Positions 36,829-46,235 of a stretch of 64,000 nucleotides of DNA are shown piece after piece (within the stretch, counting starts at the first letter, position 1; every line of letters begins with the position of its first letter). The DNA comes from Aquimarina mytili (lineage in GTDB: Bacteria > Bacteroidota > Bacteroidia > Flavobacteriales > Flavobacteriaceae). The stretch lies in NCBI RefSeq assembly GCF_016735115.1, contig NZ_JAERQJ010000004.1, positions 1 to 64,000 of the forward strand. Direction: 5' to 3'. The position numbers and the translations under genes are program-made. The notes below the pieces were generated by a model. That model searched no databases. It was given only the letters and a program-made list of their open reading frames with translations, and was not told the origin of the DNA.

Positions 36829-36966
36829 ATGTTCTTTTTTTAAAGATTTTGTGTATGTATAATCCCTAAGCAACAAAATAGTATATAACAAAATCATACT
36901 AACGTAGATATCCCCGTCATAACCACAATTAAACAATACGTATAAATAAACTAAAAGTGAAAAATT

Positions 36967-37233
36967 ATGACTTTTATCCGACAACTAGAATGTATAGAGA
37001 GAATAGATCAATTGATTCGACTTCAAGCGACAGGGCCTTCTAATGTGTTAGCCTTGAGATTAGGGATTTCAAAAACTACATTATACCGAATACTAAATAT
37101 CATGAAAGAATTGGATGCACCCATTGAGTATAATGTAGGGATACAAAGCTTTGTTTATGAAGAAGAAGTTGGATTCAAATTTGGCTTTTATACAAAAGAC
37201 ATACAAATACATAAAATTAGATCAGTAGCGTGA
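36967..37233 (+). CDS. Small helix-turn-helix protein at the left border of the RHS island
   Basis: 88 residues with an HTH_11-like winged-helix region: RIDQLIRLQATGPSNVLALR, then GISKTTLYRILNIMKELDAP, followed by a short tail ending VGFKFGF. It is a clear paralogue of the protein at 50331-50600 (about 42 of 65 aligned residues identical by eye). The two bracket the RHS/toxin array. Because it lies 270 bases upstream of the first giant gene, it is a candidate regulator of the promoter at 37436-37464. Confidence 0.8.
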   Translation: MTFIRQLECIERIDQLIRLQATGPSNVLALRLGISKTTLYRILNIMKELDAPIEYNVGIQSFVYEEEVGFKFGFYTKDIQIHKIRSVA

Positions 37234-37416
37234 TGAAAATTTTAACATTTAAATTTTCTCAGTCCCGAAAAATGAAACTGGGATGTGTTAGTATTGCACT
37301 GTGAAACTAAAAAACAGTAAAGAAACGATGAGGAAAACCGTAAAATTTGAGAAAAAGTATCACTTTTTTGTGTTGTTGAACTAAGATATTCAGCCTCTTA
37401 ACGAAAAGTTAAAAAT

Positions 37417-37436
37417 AGAGGGGTATTTTCCCCTCT
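37417..37436. promoter_or_regulatory. Inverted repeat overlapping the RHS promoter
   Basis: AGAGGGG and CCCCTCT form a perfect 7-bp stem around TATTTT. The last base is the first T of the -33 TTG. It may be an operator or a weak terminator of the preceding HTH gene; no poly-T run follows. Confidence 0.45.
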
Positions 37437-37464
37437 TGCGAATTAAAAATTAGTGGTAGTTTTG
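37436..37464 (+). promoter_or_regulatory. Promoter of the RHS operon
   Basis: TTG at 37436-37438 and a perfect TAGTTTTG at 37457-37464 with 18-base spacing. The ATG of the first RHS gene is 39 bases downstream. Confidence 0.75.
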
Positions 37465-37503
37465 CCGCTTTGTTACAAAAAAACCTCAAAATAAATCAAT
37501 GAT

Positions 37504-40500
37504 ATGAACTATTCAATAGTGCGCTATGTGTGTCTAGCACTTAGCATATTCTGTTTACAAACTACAATAGCCCAAGAGGGCTTTTACGGGGGCTATGGTC
37601 CGGCTATAACGGCGGCTCCCACGGCGGCTAAAGCCGCTAAAGCCAGCGGATCGAGTGTAGATCTTAGTACCGGGGCCATACAACATGCCCTGCCGATCTA
37701 CACCATCAAACAAAATGGCGTGAGCTGGCCAGTAGGGCTGCAATACCGTTATACCGGTCTTCAGGTGATGGAAGCCCCTTCACCTATTGGACTGGGATGG
37801 AGCCTTGTGGCTACCGGGATGATTTCTCGCGAGGTACGAGGCCTTCCGGATGATCACCCTAAAGGCTATCATGGCTTAGAACATATAAGACAAACCATAT
37901 TGGATCCCTATTATCATTTTGATCCTAACAACAGCCCGGGTACTGGGGGTAAACAAGTGCTCAAAGAGCACCATGCCTACCTACTGGCCAATGGGCTTAT
38001 CGATGGGGAACCAGATTTATTTACCGTCAATGCGGGTGCCTTAAATTTCTCGTTTAAGATCGGGATTAACGGGCAACCGGTATTGTTATCCCATCATAAT
38101 GTAGAGGTCAACTTTGGGTGGGATCAGATCGAAGTGATCGATGCTGAAGGGGTGAAATATATCTTTGCCGCCAAAGAGATCTTTGATCCTTATGAGCCTG
38201 ATTTAGGGGTTATCCCCATAACAGAAGGCGACTATTATACCTACCCGCGTAGTTGGTATTTAAGCAGTATCCAACCGCCTAATACCACCCAGCAAATCAC
38301 CTTTGAGTATCAAAACCAAACCGATAGAAGAAAAGCGTTTGTGCCTAAGGTATATTCATTAAAATCCTTATCCTCAGAATTTTTATTTGATCAGAATTTT
38401 GAAGGGGATGATCCAAAGACCGATCCCTATGTGTATCCACATGTGCGTATGGATGTGGATATTACCACCCCCATACTGACCAAAATCAATTTTGCAGAAG
38501 GGTCTTTAGATTTTACTATAAAACCGGGGACTTCAGGAATATACCACCAGTATAACCGTATTACTCTTAACGATTATAATCATACTGTCATTAACAGTTA
38601 TGATTTGTATACCCAGCGATCACGACGATTGCTGACCGAGATCAAAAAGAATGATCAGTTAGAAGTTCGATTTGATTATTATGATCAAGACAACTCTTAT
38701 GCCTTACCAGATTATGATTTTGATAAAGAAGAAATTACCTCTGGGATGGATAAATGGGGGTATTATGCAGGTAGGCAAGTATCGTCGAGTGATACAGATG
38801 CTGTGATACGGGATTATCCTTATTTTAAAGGAACGGTGCAAGGTGCCTTACAAACGATGACCAGTAAAAGTGGTGGACAAATTACGATAGTCTATGAATT
38901 GAATTCGTATGCTCAAGGCTATGGAGGGATTCGAGTACAAAGCATTGAAAGCTGTGGAGGAACCACAAGTGCATGCACCAAAAAAGAATACGACTACAGT
39001 ACAGAAGAGTTAGGCTCTAGTGCCCAGATCAATTCTGTGGTTCGCAATACAAACAATGCCGATTATGTAGGCCCTGCTAAACCGATTTATTATGCACAGG
39101 TGAGTGAGCGTGTGGTATCCTCAGATCCCAATGAAGAGATTCATAACGGACGTACGGTCTATACCTTTGAAGATCCCAAGGTGTTTGAGAATGCAGAGAA
39201 TTCTGGTAATGATGTACTTCATAACCTTGCACCAAGAGGTGAAGTAGAAGGAGGTATTCGAATTAAATCGGTGCGTACCTATAAAGATATTGATGGTACT
39301 CCACAACCTACAGAACAACTACTTACCGAACAACGCTATGAGTATGTGCCGGTACAGATGGATAGAGATACCTTCGGAAATTCTTTAGATCCTAATTATC
39401 CCTATGCCGTTAAAGTACGTTCTATAAAAGGTGTAAAACGTGAGTTGAACTTAAGGGAATTTATCCGTAGAGAATTAGAACGAAACGGTAGCGAACTTCT
39501 TCCGTATTTGCATCAGTTGATTCCTGGGTTTCGTGAAGTGTATGAAGAAGGTACCCAAGTAGCTTATGAGGAATGGGCCAGAGAAGCGATGAATAAAGTG
39601 GGTCTGGTGCAAGGGTTTTCCTTTGATAAATATATCCTTGCTGTAGGAGATCAGGATGCTGATGCCTGGATGAAGCAATACGAAATAGAAACCTATAAAG
39701 AAACCAACACCCAGCCGTTACAAAAACGAGTGATCAGCAGAACCTATTCTGATATCGATCCTACGCAGTATTCAGAAAATACGACAGCATATGTATATGA
39801 TCAGTATCACCAAATGACAGGGCAGACTCAAACCAACTCTAAAGGAGAGGTGCAACAGTCAAGCTATTACTATCCGTATCATCCCGATATCAATAATACC
39901 CATCTGATGAGCGCCCATCGTATGGCCTCACCAGTAAAGACAGAGACCTTTATCGGGCCTAAAAAACAAGCTACAGCAGTGGTGAATTTTAATACAACCA
40001 CCAGTGGGTACTATTTACCTTCTATCATACAAGGTGCTAAAGAAGGGGCACCGCTAAAAGATCAAACGATCTATCATAAATACGATGCTAAAGGAAATGC
40101 TTTAGAAATCTCCCAGGGGAAAGGCCCACATACGGTCTATATCTGGGGGTATAATGATTTGTATCCCATCGCCAAGGTTGGTAATGCCACCTATGATCAG
40201 GTAGCGGCATATGTAGCTGATCTTAAAGCCAAGTCTAATGCCGATACCGATCGTACACTGGGCTATACAGGGGCAGAGGGTGCCTTGCGACAAGCTTTGG
40301 ATGCCTTACGGGATGCCTTGCCTAATGCCATAGTGACCACCTATACTTATGATCCACTTATTGGCCTGACCAGTACCACCGATCCAAGAGGATATACTAC
40401 CTATACCGAGTATGATGGTCTGTATCGTTTACTGCATACCCGGGATGAAGAGCATAATATTATAGGTAAATACTATTATAACGATAGTGGAATACAATAT

Positions 40501-41382
40501 GATCCTATAGTCGCCAGTATCATATCTGATAAAAACTGGATGTATACGAGTACCACCTTACAGATTACATCTGAAGCTAGCGGAGGCTCTTCCCGATTTG
40601 CATACAGCTGGAAGCTTACCAAACCTGGTATGGCACCAGAGTATTTTACAGGAACTAACCTTACCCTGCATGCAGGGACCACCGAAGGAATGGCAACCAT
40701 AGAACTCACTATTACTGATACCATTACCAGTAAAACCAAAGTGGTAAACAAGTCGATTAGTATTTATCCACCGCTTTCGGGATCGGCTGGTCAGATTTCA
40801 AGACCTGCGAATCTTACGGTTAACAATACCGCTTCGTTTAACATTACTCCAAGTGGGGGGTCAGGAAGCTATACCTATAGCTGGACCATCAGTGGACGTG
40901 CGGGGACCTATACCAGCAGCCAAAAATCCTTCGGGCTGTATATGAACTATACCTATTATGGCAATGTAAACATCCAATGTGTAGTGCGTGATACCAAGAC
41001 CGGAGATACAGAGACGCTAACTACCACCATGAATGTATACGATGGTTTTTGGACGGCTTCTATAAACACCAGGCGTCATAGTTCACCTACGGGAACCAAA
41101 AAATTAGAACTATTAGCCAAAGCAGGCAGTGGTTCTGGTAACTACAGCTACAAATGGTATGTCAACGGAAACTATAAGGGAAGCTCATCGAGTTTGTTTA
41201 TTACCCTAAGATGTAGTGGTCCAAGATCAGAGAGCGTAAAATGTATTATCACCGATAATATTACCGGAAAAGCGCCTTATAGTACCCGAACCTTTAGTAT
41301 AGGGGACTCAGAATGTAGTAGCTCTGGCGGCGGTGGCGGTGGAGGTGGAATCGGGATCTCACAACCTGATAACAACCAATAA
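37504..41382 (+). CDS. Giant exported RHS/YD-repeat protein with SpvB-like front and PKD-like tail
   Basis: 1292 residues. The signal peptide is MNYSIVRYVCLALSIFCLQT, ending near A23. A long beta-rich N-terminal part resembles the start of SpvB/RHS-type proteins of Bacteroidota (GSSVDLSTGAIQHALPIYTI). YD-type repeats occur near residues 930-985 (TYTYDPLIGLTSTTDPRGY, TEYDGLYRLLHTRDEE). Three Ig/PKD-like modules follow (about 1000-1270; SGGSGSYTYSWTISG is clearest), then a poly-Gly run and the end. There is no RHS core and no toxin domain. It is 18 bases from the second RHS gene, so the pair probably form a split toxin-delivery shell. Codons are GC-richer than neighbouring genes. Confidence 0.88.
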   Translation: MNYSIVRYVCLALSIFCLQTTIAQEGFYGGYGPAITAAPTAAKAAKASGSSVDLSTGAIQHALPIYTIKQNGVSWPVGLQYRYTGLQVMEAPSPIGLGWSLVATGMISREVRGLPDDHPKGYHGLEHIRQTILDPYYHFDPNNSPGTGGKQVLKEHHAYLLANGLIDGEPDLFTVNAGALNFSFKIGINGQPVLLSHHNVEVNFGWDQIEVIDAEGVKYIFAAKEIFDPYEPDLGVIPITEGDYYTYPRSWYLSSIQPPNTTQQITFEYQNQTDRRKAFVPKVYSLKSLSSEFLFDQNFEGDDPKTDPYVYPHVRMDVDITTPILTKINFAEGSLDFTIKPGTSGIYHQYNRITLNDYNHTVINSYDLYTQRSRRLLTEIKKNDQLEVRFDYYDQDNSYALPDYDFDKEEITSGMDKWGYYAGRQVSSSDTDAVIRDYPYFKGTVQGALQTMTSKSGGQITIVYELNSYAQGYGGIRVQSIESCGGTTSACTKKEYDYSTEELGSSAQINSVVRNTNNADYVGPAKPIYYAQVSERVVSSDPNEEIHNGRTVYTFEDPKVFENAENSGNDVLHNLAPRGEVEGGIRIKSVRTYKDIDGTPQPTEQLLTEQRYEYVPVQMDRDTFGNSLDPNYPYAVKVRSIKGVKRELNLREFIRRELERNGSELLPYLHQLIPGFREVYEEGTQVAYEEWAREAMNKVGLVQGFSFDKYILAVGDQDADAWMKQYEIETYKETNTQPLQKRVISRTYSDIDPTQYSENTTAYVYDQYHQMTGQTQTNSKGEVQQSSYYYPYHPDINNTHLMSAHRMASPVKTETFIGPKKQATAVVNFNTTTSGYYLPSIIQGAKEGAPLKDQTIYHKYDAKGNALEISQGKGPHTVYIWGYNDLYPIAKVGNATYDQVAAYVADLKAKSNADTDRTLGYTGAEGALRQALDALRDALPNAIVTTYTYDPLIGLTSTTDPRGYTTYTEYDGLYRLLHTRDEEHNIIGKYYYNDSGIQYDPIVASIISDKNWMYTSTTLQITSEASGGSSRFAYSWKLTKPGMAPEYFTGTNLTLHAGTTEGMATIELTITDTITSKTKVVNKSISIYPPLSGSAGQISRPANLTVNNTASFNITPSGGSGSYTYSWTISGRAGTYTSSQKSFGLYMNYTYYGNVNIQCVVRDTKTGDTETLTTTMNVYDGFWTASINTRRHSSPTGTKKLELLAKAGSGSGNYSYKWYVNGNYKGSSSSLFITLRCSGPRSESVKCIITDNITGKAPYSTRTFSIGDSECSSSGGGGGGGGIGISQPDNNQ

Positions 41383-41400
41383 CCCCAAACCCGCTACAAG

Positions 41401-44400
41401 ATGAAACAAAGAGATAAAAAACACAGTTTGATGAATACGATATTCAAAACCATAATATATACCATAGGACTGCTGCTTAGCATAAGCACTACCTATGGCC
41501 AGGGATTAGTCCCGTCTGAAGATCAGAACTATGTCATGGCAGTACAGGCACAAGCGCCTTTTACTACAGCCAATGCCTTAGAGACGGCTCCCGAAGATCA
41601 AAAAATCCAAACCATCACCTATTATGATGGATTGGGTAGAGCGATACAGCAAAATGCAATCAATGCCTCGACAAATAATAACGATATTATTTCTCATATC
41701 GAGTATGATGGTTTGGGTAGACAGACCAAACAATACCTGCCTTTTGAAGCGACAGGAGTACCGGGGAGTTACAGAGAAGTGAATATCCACCAGGATATTA
41801 ACGCCTATTACCAAAACAAATATCCTGATGATTTTGCAGGAGTAGCGCTAGAAGATGTCAATGCCTATAGCGAGACCATCCTTGAGGCCTCCCCTTTAAA
41901 TCGTGTAGAAGAACAAGCGGCACCGGGAAAGAACTGGAAGTATACCCGTCATAAAGATCCGGTATATGCCAGTTTCCCAACCGATATCAGCTATGTAAAG
42001 AACTGGAGTGCCTCAGAGGTGTTGGATCCGTTTCCGCCGGCATATAGTGCTGTTGATTTGGATAATGTAGTGGCCATAAATATAAACAATGCAGAACTGA
42101 AAGTGATTATATGGGCGAAGCCAGCATTAGGGATCGAGGTATTGTCTACAGGAAAACTTCGAAAAATAGAAGTCTATCCTGAGATCGAATATGCAGATCT
42201 GGGGCAGTTGACCGATGTGAACGATATCCCCGTAGATTATACCGCTAGTATCGAGAACAATTACCTGGTGATTACCCCAACCAGTGGTACTCCAAGACCA
42301 CTAACCAATGGAGTAAAATTACAAAGCACCCATGATCTTAGCCACATACAATATATCAAAGAATATAACCGCTATGTGACCAATGAGCACACCGTAAAAT
42401 CAGCCTATGGTCTTAACAAAGCCAATGAAGTATTGCGTTTTGATGTAGCCATTACCAATGGTATCCCAACGGTAGTGCCTAATGGCAGCTACGGAGCAGG
42501 AGAGCTGAGCAAAAGTATCGTTAAAAACGAAAACTGGACTCCAGCCGATGGGCATAAAAAAACCGCTGAGAGTTTTACCGATAAAAATGGTAGAGTAGTT
42601 TTAACCAGAAGTTATAATAATGGAGAGGCTATAGATACGTATAATGTTTACGATGACTATGGTAATCTTACTTTTGTGATCCCCCCAAAGGTCGATACTA
42701 CAGACGGAGTATCGAACACTGAGCTTGCCGAAGTGTGTTATCAGTACCGATACGACGAGCGTAATCGTTTGATTGAAAAGAAAGACCCGGGCAAAGGATG
42801 GGAGTATATCGTATATAACGAGCTCGACCAACCGGTATTGACCCAGGATGAACTAATGAAGGCTAAGGACCAGTGGTTATTTACGAAGTACGATGGATTG
42901 GGTAGAAGTACCTATACCGGGATGTATACCGATACCCGAGATCGACCTACACTACAACAAGAGGTAAATACGCTTACTACCCTATGGGAGGAGCGAGGCA
43001 CCGCAACCGATATCGCAGGGACTACGGTGTATTATAGCAATGTGGCGTTTCCAACAGCTAATATCCAGCTGTATACCATTAGTTATTATGGTGATTATAA
43101 TGTTGATCTTCCGGCTGAGTTTAACAACCCCGGAATAGTCTTTGGTGAGCCAATAACCAATCGAACCAAAACTCTACCCACGGTAGGCAAAGTACGCATA
43201 TTAGGCACCAACGATTGGACCACTACGGTATCGTATTACGATAAAAAAGCACGACCAATCTATGCAGCCAGCAAAAATGAGTATCTTAGTACCATAGATA
43301 TCTTAGAAACTCAATTAGACTTTGTAGGCAAAGTGATCCAAAGTACCACCACTCATACCAAAGGCAGTAATGCAGCGATCATTATAACCGATAGGTTTAC
43401 CTATGATCATATGGGTAGGGTACTTACCCATACCCAACAGATCAATGATCAGCCTGTAGAAGTAATCGCGAGTAATGAGTATGACAACCTTGGGCAATTG
43501 GTGGCCAAAAATGTAGGGGGTGGCCTGCAACATGTAGACTACAAACATAACATACGCGGTTGGTTAACCGCGATTAATGATGGGGATACGGCTAATGGAG
43601 ATCTATTTGGGTATAAAATGGAGTATACGACTACTCAAAACCCATTATATAATGGAAATATCGCCAAAACCTCATGGAAATCGGCTAATGATCATCTAGA
43701 GCGAAGTTATACCTATACCTATGACGCACTAGATCGTTTAACAAGTGCGATCAGTAATGACGGGAGGTACGACTTAAGTAGTATTACATATGATACTATG
43801 GGGAATATCTTGACCCTGGATCGAAAAGGACATATAGATACAAATGCTACCACCTTTGGACAGATGGATAAACTATCGTATATCTATGAAGGGACTGGGC
43901 ATAAATTACTAAGCGTCTCTGACGCTGGTAATACCACCTTTGGGTTTAAGGATGGTAATACCATAGGCAATGATTATGCCTATGATGACAATGGTAGTAT
44001 CACGGCTGATAAAAACAAAGGGATTATGGATATACACTATAATCACCTGGATCTGCCGGTAGAAATCGTTTTTGATAGCATTACACCAAAAAAGATCAGT
44101 TATATTTATGATGCTACTGGTACTAAGGTTAAGAAGATTCTTAATGATAATGGTACCATTACTACGACCGAATACGCCGCAGCACAATATAAAAACGGAG
44201 AACTGGAGTTTATGGGCCAACCTGAAGGGTATATAGAAAAAGAAAGTACCTCGAGCGGAGCCGAAAGGTACAGGTACATATACCAATACGCCGACCACTT
44301 AGGTAATATTAGACTCTCGTATTCTGATAAAAACGATGACGGTGCCGTTACCCAAGACGAGATTATAGAAGAATCGAATTATTATCCTTTCGGATTAAAG

Positions 44401-45462
44401 CACAAAGGATATAATAGTATGATCAATGGGCGTTCGCACCAATATAAATATAACAACACAGAACTTGAAGAAGGACTAGGATTAAATTGGTATGAAATGC
44501 CTCTTAGATCCTTTGATCCTACCATAGCACGATGGAATCGTGTCGATCCTGTTACTCACCACGGTCTATCTACCTATAATGCCTTTGATAATAACCCGAT
44601 CTATTATGCTGACCCTAGCGGAGGGAATAGTAGTACTATAAAAGAAGGAAGATGGATGAGTGCCAGAGAATATAGGTTAGATAGTAATGCAGGAGCAAGA
44701 GTAAGTTATAATTGGGAAAATAAAAGATATGAAGATAGTAATGGAGAAGAAGTTTCGTATGAAGATGCTTTAGCAAGTATAGCTAATCCAAATGATTTTA
44801 TAAGAATTAATACAGAAACTCTAAGAGCTGAAGTTTTTGCAGATGATAATGACTATGATACTTTAGAAATAGATGGCGTTTTAAGTTCTGCAGAAAAGGG
44901 AACTACATTAGAAAGATTAAAAGCTGAAGGTTTTTTAATTAGAAATATTGAAGGGGTTGGAATGGGAGCCGTAGATGGTGCTATTTTAACACTTACAGGA
45001 GAAGCTGCATTTGCCTGGGCTTTAAGAAGCCTTAGAGGTGTATGGGCAAGTATAGTGGCAAAAGGATCAAAAAAAGGTATTGATGATGTTTCAGCTGCTG
45101 TACTAACGAGAGCAGAACAGGCAGCTATTCAAGGGTCTGGAACAACTGGCATGAGTAGCCAAATTTTATCTTGGGGAAAAAATGCAAAAGGTCATTTAAT
45201 AAAACATGCTGATGCATTAGGATTTGGAGGAAACACCCCTCAACAGCTCCAAAAAATGTTACCACAATTACGATCAGCAGCAAATCAACTTTTAAATAAT
45301 GCAAACCCTGCTTTAACGCGTATTGGTCAATGGCACCAACATTCTAATGCAATAATGCGTATTAGTAATGGAAAGATGTTGGTAACCCAAGCAGACGGTA
45401 CTTTCATCACCGTTATTAACAAAACCTCTAACAATTGGTATCAACTTGCAAACCCTTTATAA
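41401..45462 (+). CDS. DUF6443-RHS polymorphic toxin with variable C-terminal domain
   Basis: 1353 residues; an alternative start is M11 at 41431. Signal peptide (TIIYTIGLLLSISTTYGQ), DUF6443-like front (ITYYDGLGRAIQQNA), many YD repeats (FTYDHMGRVLTHTQQ, YTYDALDRLTSAIS), then the RHS-associated core (YADHLGNIRLSYSDKN ... YYPFGLKHKGYN ... NPIYYADPSGG) ending near 44622. The 280-residue tail is different: a hydrophobic pre-toxin stretch, then GHLIKHADALGFGGNTPQQL and MLVTQADGTFITVINK. That tail resembles BECR-fold (barnase/EndoU/ColE5-like) RNase toxins in outline; this is inference. A probable immunity gene starts 2 bases after the stop. Confidence 0.9.
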   Translation: MKQRDKKHSLMNTIFKTIIYTIGLLLSISTTYGQGLVPSEDQNYVMAVQAQAPFTTANALETAPEDQKIQTITYYDGLGRAIQQNAINASTNNNDIISHIEYDGLGRQTKQYLPFEATGVPGSYREVNIHQDINAYYQNKYPDDFAGVALEDVNAYSETILEASPLNRVEEQAAPGKNWKYTRHKDPVYASFPTDISYVKNWSASEVLDPFPPAYSAVDLDNVVAININNAELKVIIWAKPALGIEVLSTGKLRKIEVYPEIEYADLGQLTDVNDIPVDYTASIENNYLVITPTSGTPRPLTNGVKLQSTHDLSHIQYIKEYNRYVTNEHTVKSAYGLNKANEVLRFDVAITNGIPTVVPNGSYGAGELSKSIVKNENWTPADGHKKTAESFTDKNGRVVLTRSYNNGEAIDTYNVYDDYGNLTFVIPPKVDTTDGVSNTELAEVCYQYRYDERNRLIEKKDPGKGWEYIVYNELDQPVLTQDELMKAKDQWLFTKYDGLGRSTYTGMYTDTRDRPTLQQEVNTLTTLWEERGTATDIAGTTVYYSNVAFPTANIQLYTISYYGDYNVDLPAEFNNPGIVFGEPITNRTKTLPTVGKVRILGTNDWTTTVSYYDKKARPIYAASKNEYLSTIDILETQLDFVGKVIQSTTTHTKGSNAAIIITDRFTYDHMGRVLTHTQQINDQPVEVIASNEYDNLGQLVAKNVGGGLQHVDYKHNIRGWLTAINDGDTANGDLFGYKMEYTTTQNPLYNGNIAKTSWKSANDHLERSYTYTYDALDRLTSAISNDGRYDLSSITYDTMGNILTLDRKGHIDTNATTFGQMDKLSYIYEGTGHKLLSVSDAGNTTFGFKDGNTIGNDYAYDDNGSITADKNKGIMDIHYNHLDLPVEIVFDSITPKKISYIYDATGTKVKKILNDNGTITTTEYAAAQYKNGELEFMGQPEGYIEKESTSSGAERYRYIYQYADHLGNIRLSYSDKNDDGAVTQDEIIEESNYYPFGLKHKGYNSMINGRSHQYKYNNTELEEGLGLNWYEMPLRSFDPTIARWNRVDPVTHHGLSTYNAFDNNPIYYADPSGGNSSTIKEGRWMSAREYRLDSNAGARVSYNWENKRYEDSNGEEVSYEDALASIANPNDFIRINTETLRAEVFADDNDYDTLEIDGVLSSAEKGTTLERLKAEGFLIRNIEGVGMGAVDGAILTLTGEAAFAWALRSLRGVWASIVAKGSKKGIDDVSAAVLTRAEQAAIQGSGTTGMSSQILSWGKNAKGHLIKHADALGFGGNTPQQLQKMLPQLRSAANQLLNNANPALTRIGQWHQHSNAIMRISNGKMLVTQADGTFITVINKTSNNWYQLANPL

Positions 45463-45464
45463 AT

Positions 45465-45998
45465 ATGAATAGTTTTAAAGAATTAATAGATAAAGAAATC
45501 AAAAGGTTATTTCTTGTTGTCTGGCCTCCATTAGGTGAAGAAAAAGAATTAGACATTGATATATCTTTTGGGTTTGTTTTTCCTCAAAACCCGGACCGCT
45601 TATGTATTATCACCACTGATAAAGATGATATGTGGACTCCTTGTCTCCGTTTTGAAGGGATGCCCACAAAGGTATATTCTTGGTCATCTTTTGCATCCAG
45701 AATGAATGCCTGGATGAAGTCAGAATGTGAAAGTGATTTAGAGATGGAATATTATGAAGTGACAGACGTTCAGGAGTTCAGCAATATAATTGTTTCTAAA
45801 ATACAATCTATTGAATTTATTGGATTAGAGAATAATCCTGAACCGTTCGGAGTAAAGGTTATGTTTGATAATGATTATATTCTTTCAACTCCAATATCAG
45901 ATGGAAATACGGTTGAGACCTCTCAATTTAATAGGAATGATAATCTTTTAAATTTTGAGCGCATGGGGATTTTAGAGGTTAAACCCTTGGAATCATGA
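45465..45998 (+). CDS. Probable immunity protein for the RHS toxin
   Basis: With the ATG at 45465, 2 bases after the RHS stop, it has 177 residues. It is acidic and cytoplasmic, with a tryptophan- and phenylalanine-rich middle (FGFVFPQNPDRLCIIT; KVYSWSSFASRMNAWMKS). No family is recognised. Position directly behind a variable toxin tail, small size and acidity are the standard immunity context. The in-frame codon at 45435 would overlap the toxin and is less likely. It is followed by boundary elements 0 and A. Confidence 0.72.
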   Translation: MNSFKELIDKEIKRLFLVVWPPLGEEKELDIDISFGFVFPQNPDRLCIITTDKDDMWTPCLRFEGMPTKVYSWSSFASRMNAWMKSECESDLEMEYYEVTDVQEFSNIIVSKIQSIEFIGLENNPEPFGVKVMFDNDYILSTPISDGNTVETSQFNRNDNLLNFERMGILEVKPLES

Positions 45999-46012
45999 TC
46001 CTAGAGAAAGCT

Positions 46013-46090
46013 CCCCAGCTAGCTCTCGAATGCATAAAGGCTAGTGCTCGAGGCTGTCGGGTACCGTTTAGGCTTGGTGGGAATGCGTAA
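46013..46090 (+). repeat. Boundary element, unit 0 (degenerate)
   Basis: Contains GCTAGTGCTCG (46040-46050) and GTACCG 21 bases on, the same words and spacing as units A and B. GTGCTCG and CGGGTAC (46044-46064) pair over 7 bp using two G-U wobbles. It directly precedes unit A. Confidence 0.6.
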
Positions 46091-46101
46091 GAAGATAAAA
46101 A

Positions 46102-46203
46102 CCCCCGCTGGGTTATAGTATGTGCTAGTGCTCGTTTGTAACGAGTACCGAGCATGAGTAAGAAAAGAAGATAGCCACAACACTGTAAAAAGTGTTGTGG
46201 TTT
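46102..46203 (+). repeat. Boundary element, unit A, with terminator hairpin
   Basis: About 100 bases closely repeated at 48268-48370. It starts CCCCCGCTGGGTTATAG. The hairpin GTGCTCGTT-TGT-AACGAGTAC (46128-46148) has 9 pairs. The terminator-like stem CCACAACACT-GTAAAA-AGTGTTGTGG (46175-46200) is perfect. Confidence 0.85.
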
Positions 46204-46235
46204 AAAAAGTTCATTGAAATAGAGTAAAGTGTAGT

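Noticed and set aside
36796..36984. Minus-strand frame before the left HTH gene
   Set aside because: It overlaps the HTH start and the small plus-strand frame, with unlikely composition (many Tyr/Leu/Ser).
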